Shown here piece after piece: positions 33,691-34,002 of a stretch of 34,002 nucleotides of DNA. The stretch's first letter is position 1, and every line of letters begins with the position of its first letter. The notes beneath the pieces are model-generated. The model saw only the letters and a list, made by a program, of their open reading frames with translations. It made no database searches and was not told the origin of the DNA. This stretch comes from Bacteroidales bacterium (GTDB lineage: Bacteria; Bacteroidota; Bacteroidia; Bacteroidales; VadinHA17), in NCBI GenBank assembly GCA_023251395.1, contig JAHEYW010000006.1, forward strand, positions 1-34,002. Direction: 5' to 3'. A program made the position numbers and the translations under genes.

Positions 33691-34002
33691 ATGAAAGATG
33701 AATTAAAAAAGGTAATAATCCTTGGTTCCGGGGCACTTAAGATCGGGGAAGCGGGTGAATTTGATTATTCCGGTTCACAGGCACTGAAGGCTCTTAAGGA
33801 GGAAGGAATAGAGACAATTCTGATAAATCCTAATATAGCAACAGTACAGACCTCGGAGAATATTGCCGATAAAATTTACTTTCTTCCGGTCAATCCATAT
33901 TTCGTAGAAAAAGTAATAGCAAAGGAGCGTCCCGGTGGAGTTCTGCTTTCTTTCGGAGGGCAGACAGCTCTCAACTGCGGAACAGAACTATACAAAACCG
34001 GC
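33691..34002 (+). CDS. carB: Carbamoyl-phosphate synthase large subunit (N-terminal 104 residues, cut by window)
   Basis: This gene is absent from the ORF track because it runs off the right edge. By hand translation it begins [24 protein letters not shown] and continues through [18 protein letters not shown] and [13 protein letters not shown]. This matches the first pre-ATP-grasp domain of CarB, with [17 protein letters not shown] in place of the E. coli GAGPIVIGQACEFDYSG. CarB uses ammonia from CarA, bicarbonate and two ATP to make carbamoyl phosphate. The ATG follows a -7 element by 17 bases. It is divergent from argR and separated from carA by the argRGH operon. Confidence 0.93.
   Translation, partial: MKDELKKVIILGSGALKIGEAGEFDYSGSQALKALKEEGIETILINPNIATVQTSENIADKIYFLPVNPYFVEKVIAKERPGGVLLSFGGQTALNCGTELYKTG

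Overview
The window reads as an ordinary stretch of a Bacteroidota chromosome, most likely Bacteroidales or a close relative. Four things support this: the -7 promoter element TAnnTTTG upstream of several genes, a lysyl-tRNA synthetase with the extra C-terminal tail common in this phylum, the gene order purH-mreB-mreC-mreD-pbp2-rodA, and generally weak Shine-Dalgarno sites. The species cannot be named from the sequence. No rRNA, tRNA, CRISPR array, phage or transposase gene was seen.

Layout. 1-596 (-): class II aldolase, cut by the window edge. 597-987: non-coding, with a large nested palindrome. 988-3658 (+): D-amino-acid aminotransferase and lysS, ending in a terminator. 3745-4230 (-): small secreted protein of unknown function. 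4231-4828: non-coding, with a cluster of REP-like palindromes. 4829-8436 (+): upp, an ABC-2 ATPase/permease pair and a head-GIN (DUF2807) lipoprotein. 8655-12173 (+): gpsA, pgi and a PfkB sugar kinase. 12189-13535 (-): COG2403 P-loop protein (cyclic-2,3-diphosphoglycerate synthetase family). 13790-14401 (+): AcpH-like protein. 14402-21549 (-): purH plus the rod-shape and peptidoglycan elongation operon. 21726-22973 (+): MacB/FtsX-type permease. 22979-27794 (-): ksgA, a 1036-residue ABCG-like transporter and a lipoprotein. 28018-30303 (+): MalY/PatB-type C-S lyase and carA. 30425-33598 (-): argH, argG, argR. 33691-end (+): start of carB.

How the genes work together. The mre cluster, pbp2 and rodA form the elongasome, co-directional with purine synthesis (purH). 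The right end is an arginine/carbamoyl-phosphate module. carA and carB make carbamoyl phosphate, argG and argH finish arginine, and argR encodes the repressor. Two ARG-box-like sites 21 bp apart lie over the argR start and -7 element, which is the expected spacing for an ArgR hexamer operator. gpsA and pgi serve phospholipid precursor and sugar phosphate metabolism.

The less ordinary material is the non-coding DNA (a 150-bp foldback with mutually exclusive stems, and a cluster of four palindromes between short inverted repeats), the TerB-like/ABCG fusion transporter with its adjacent lipoprotein, and the COG2403 protein whose role in bacteria is unclear. I found no convincing new defence or mobile system.
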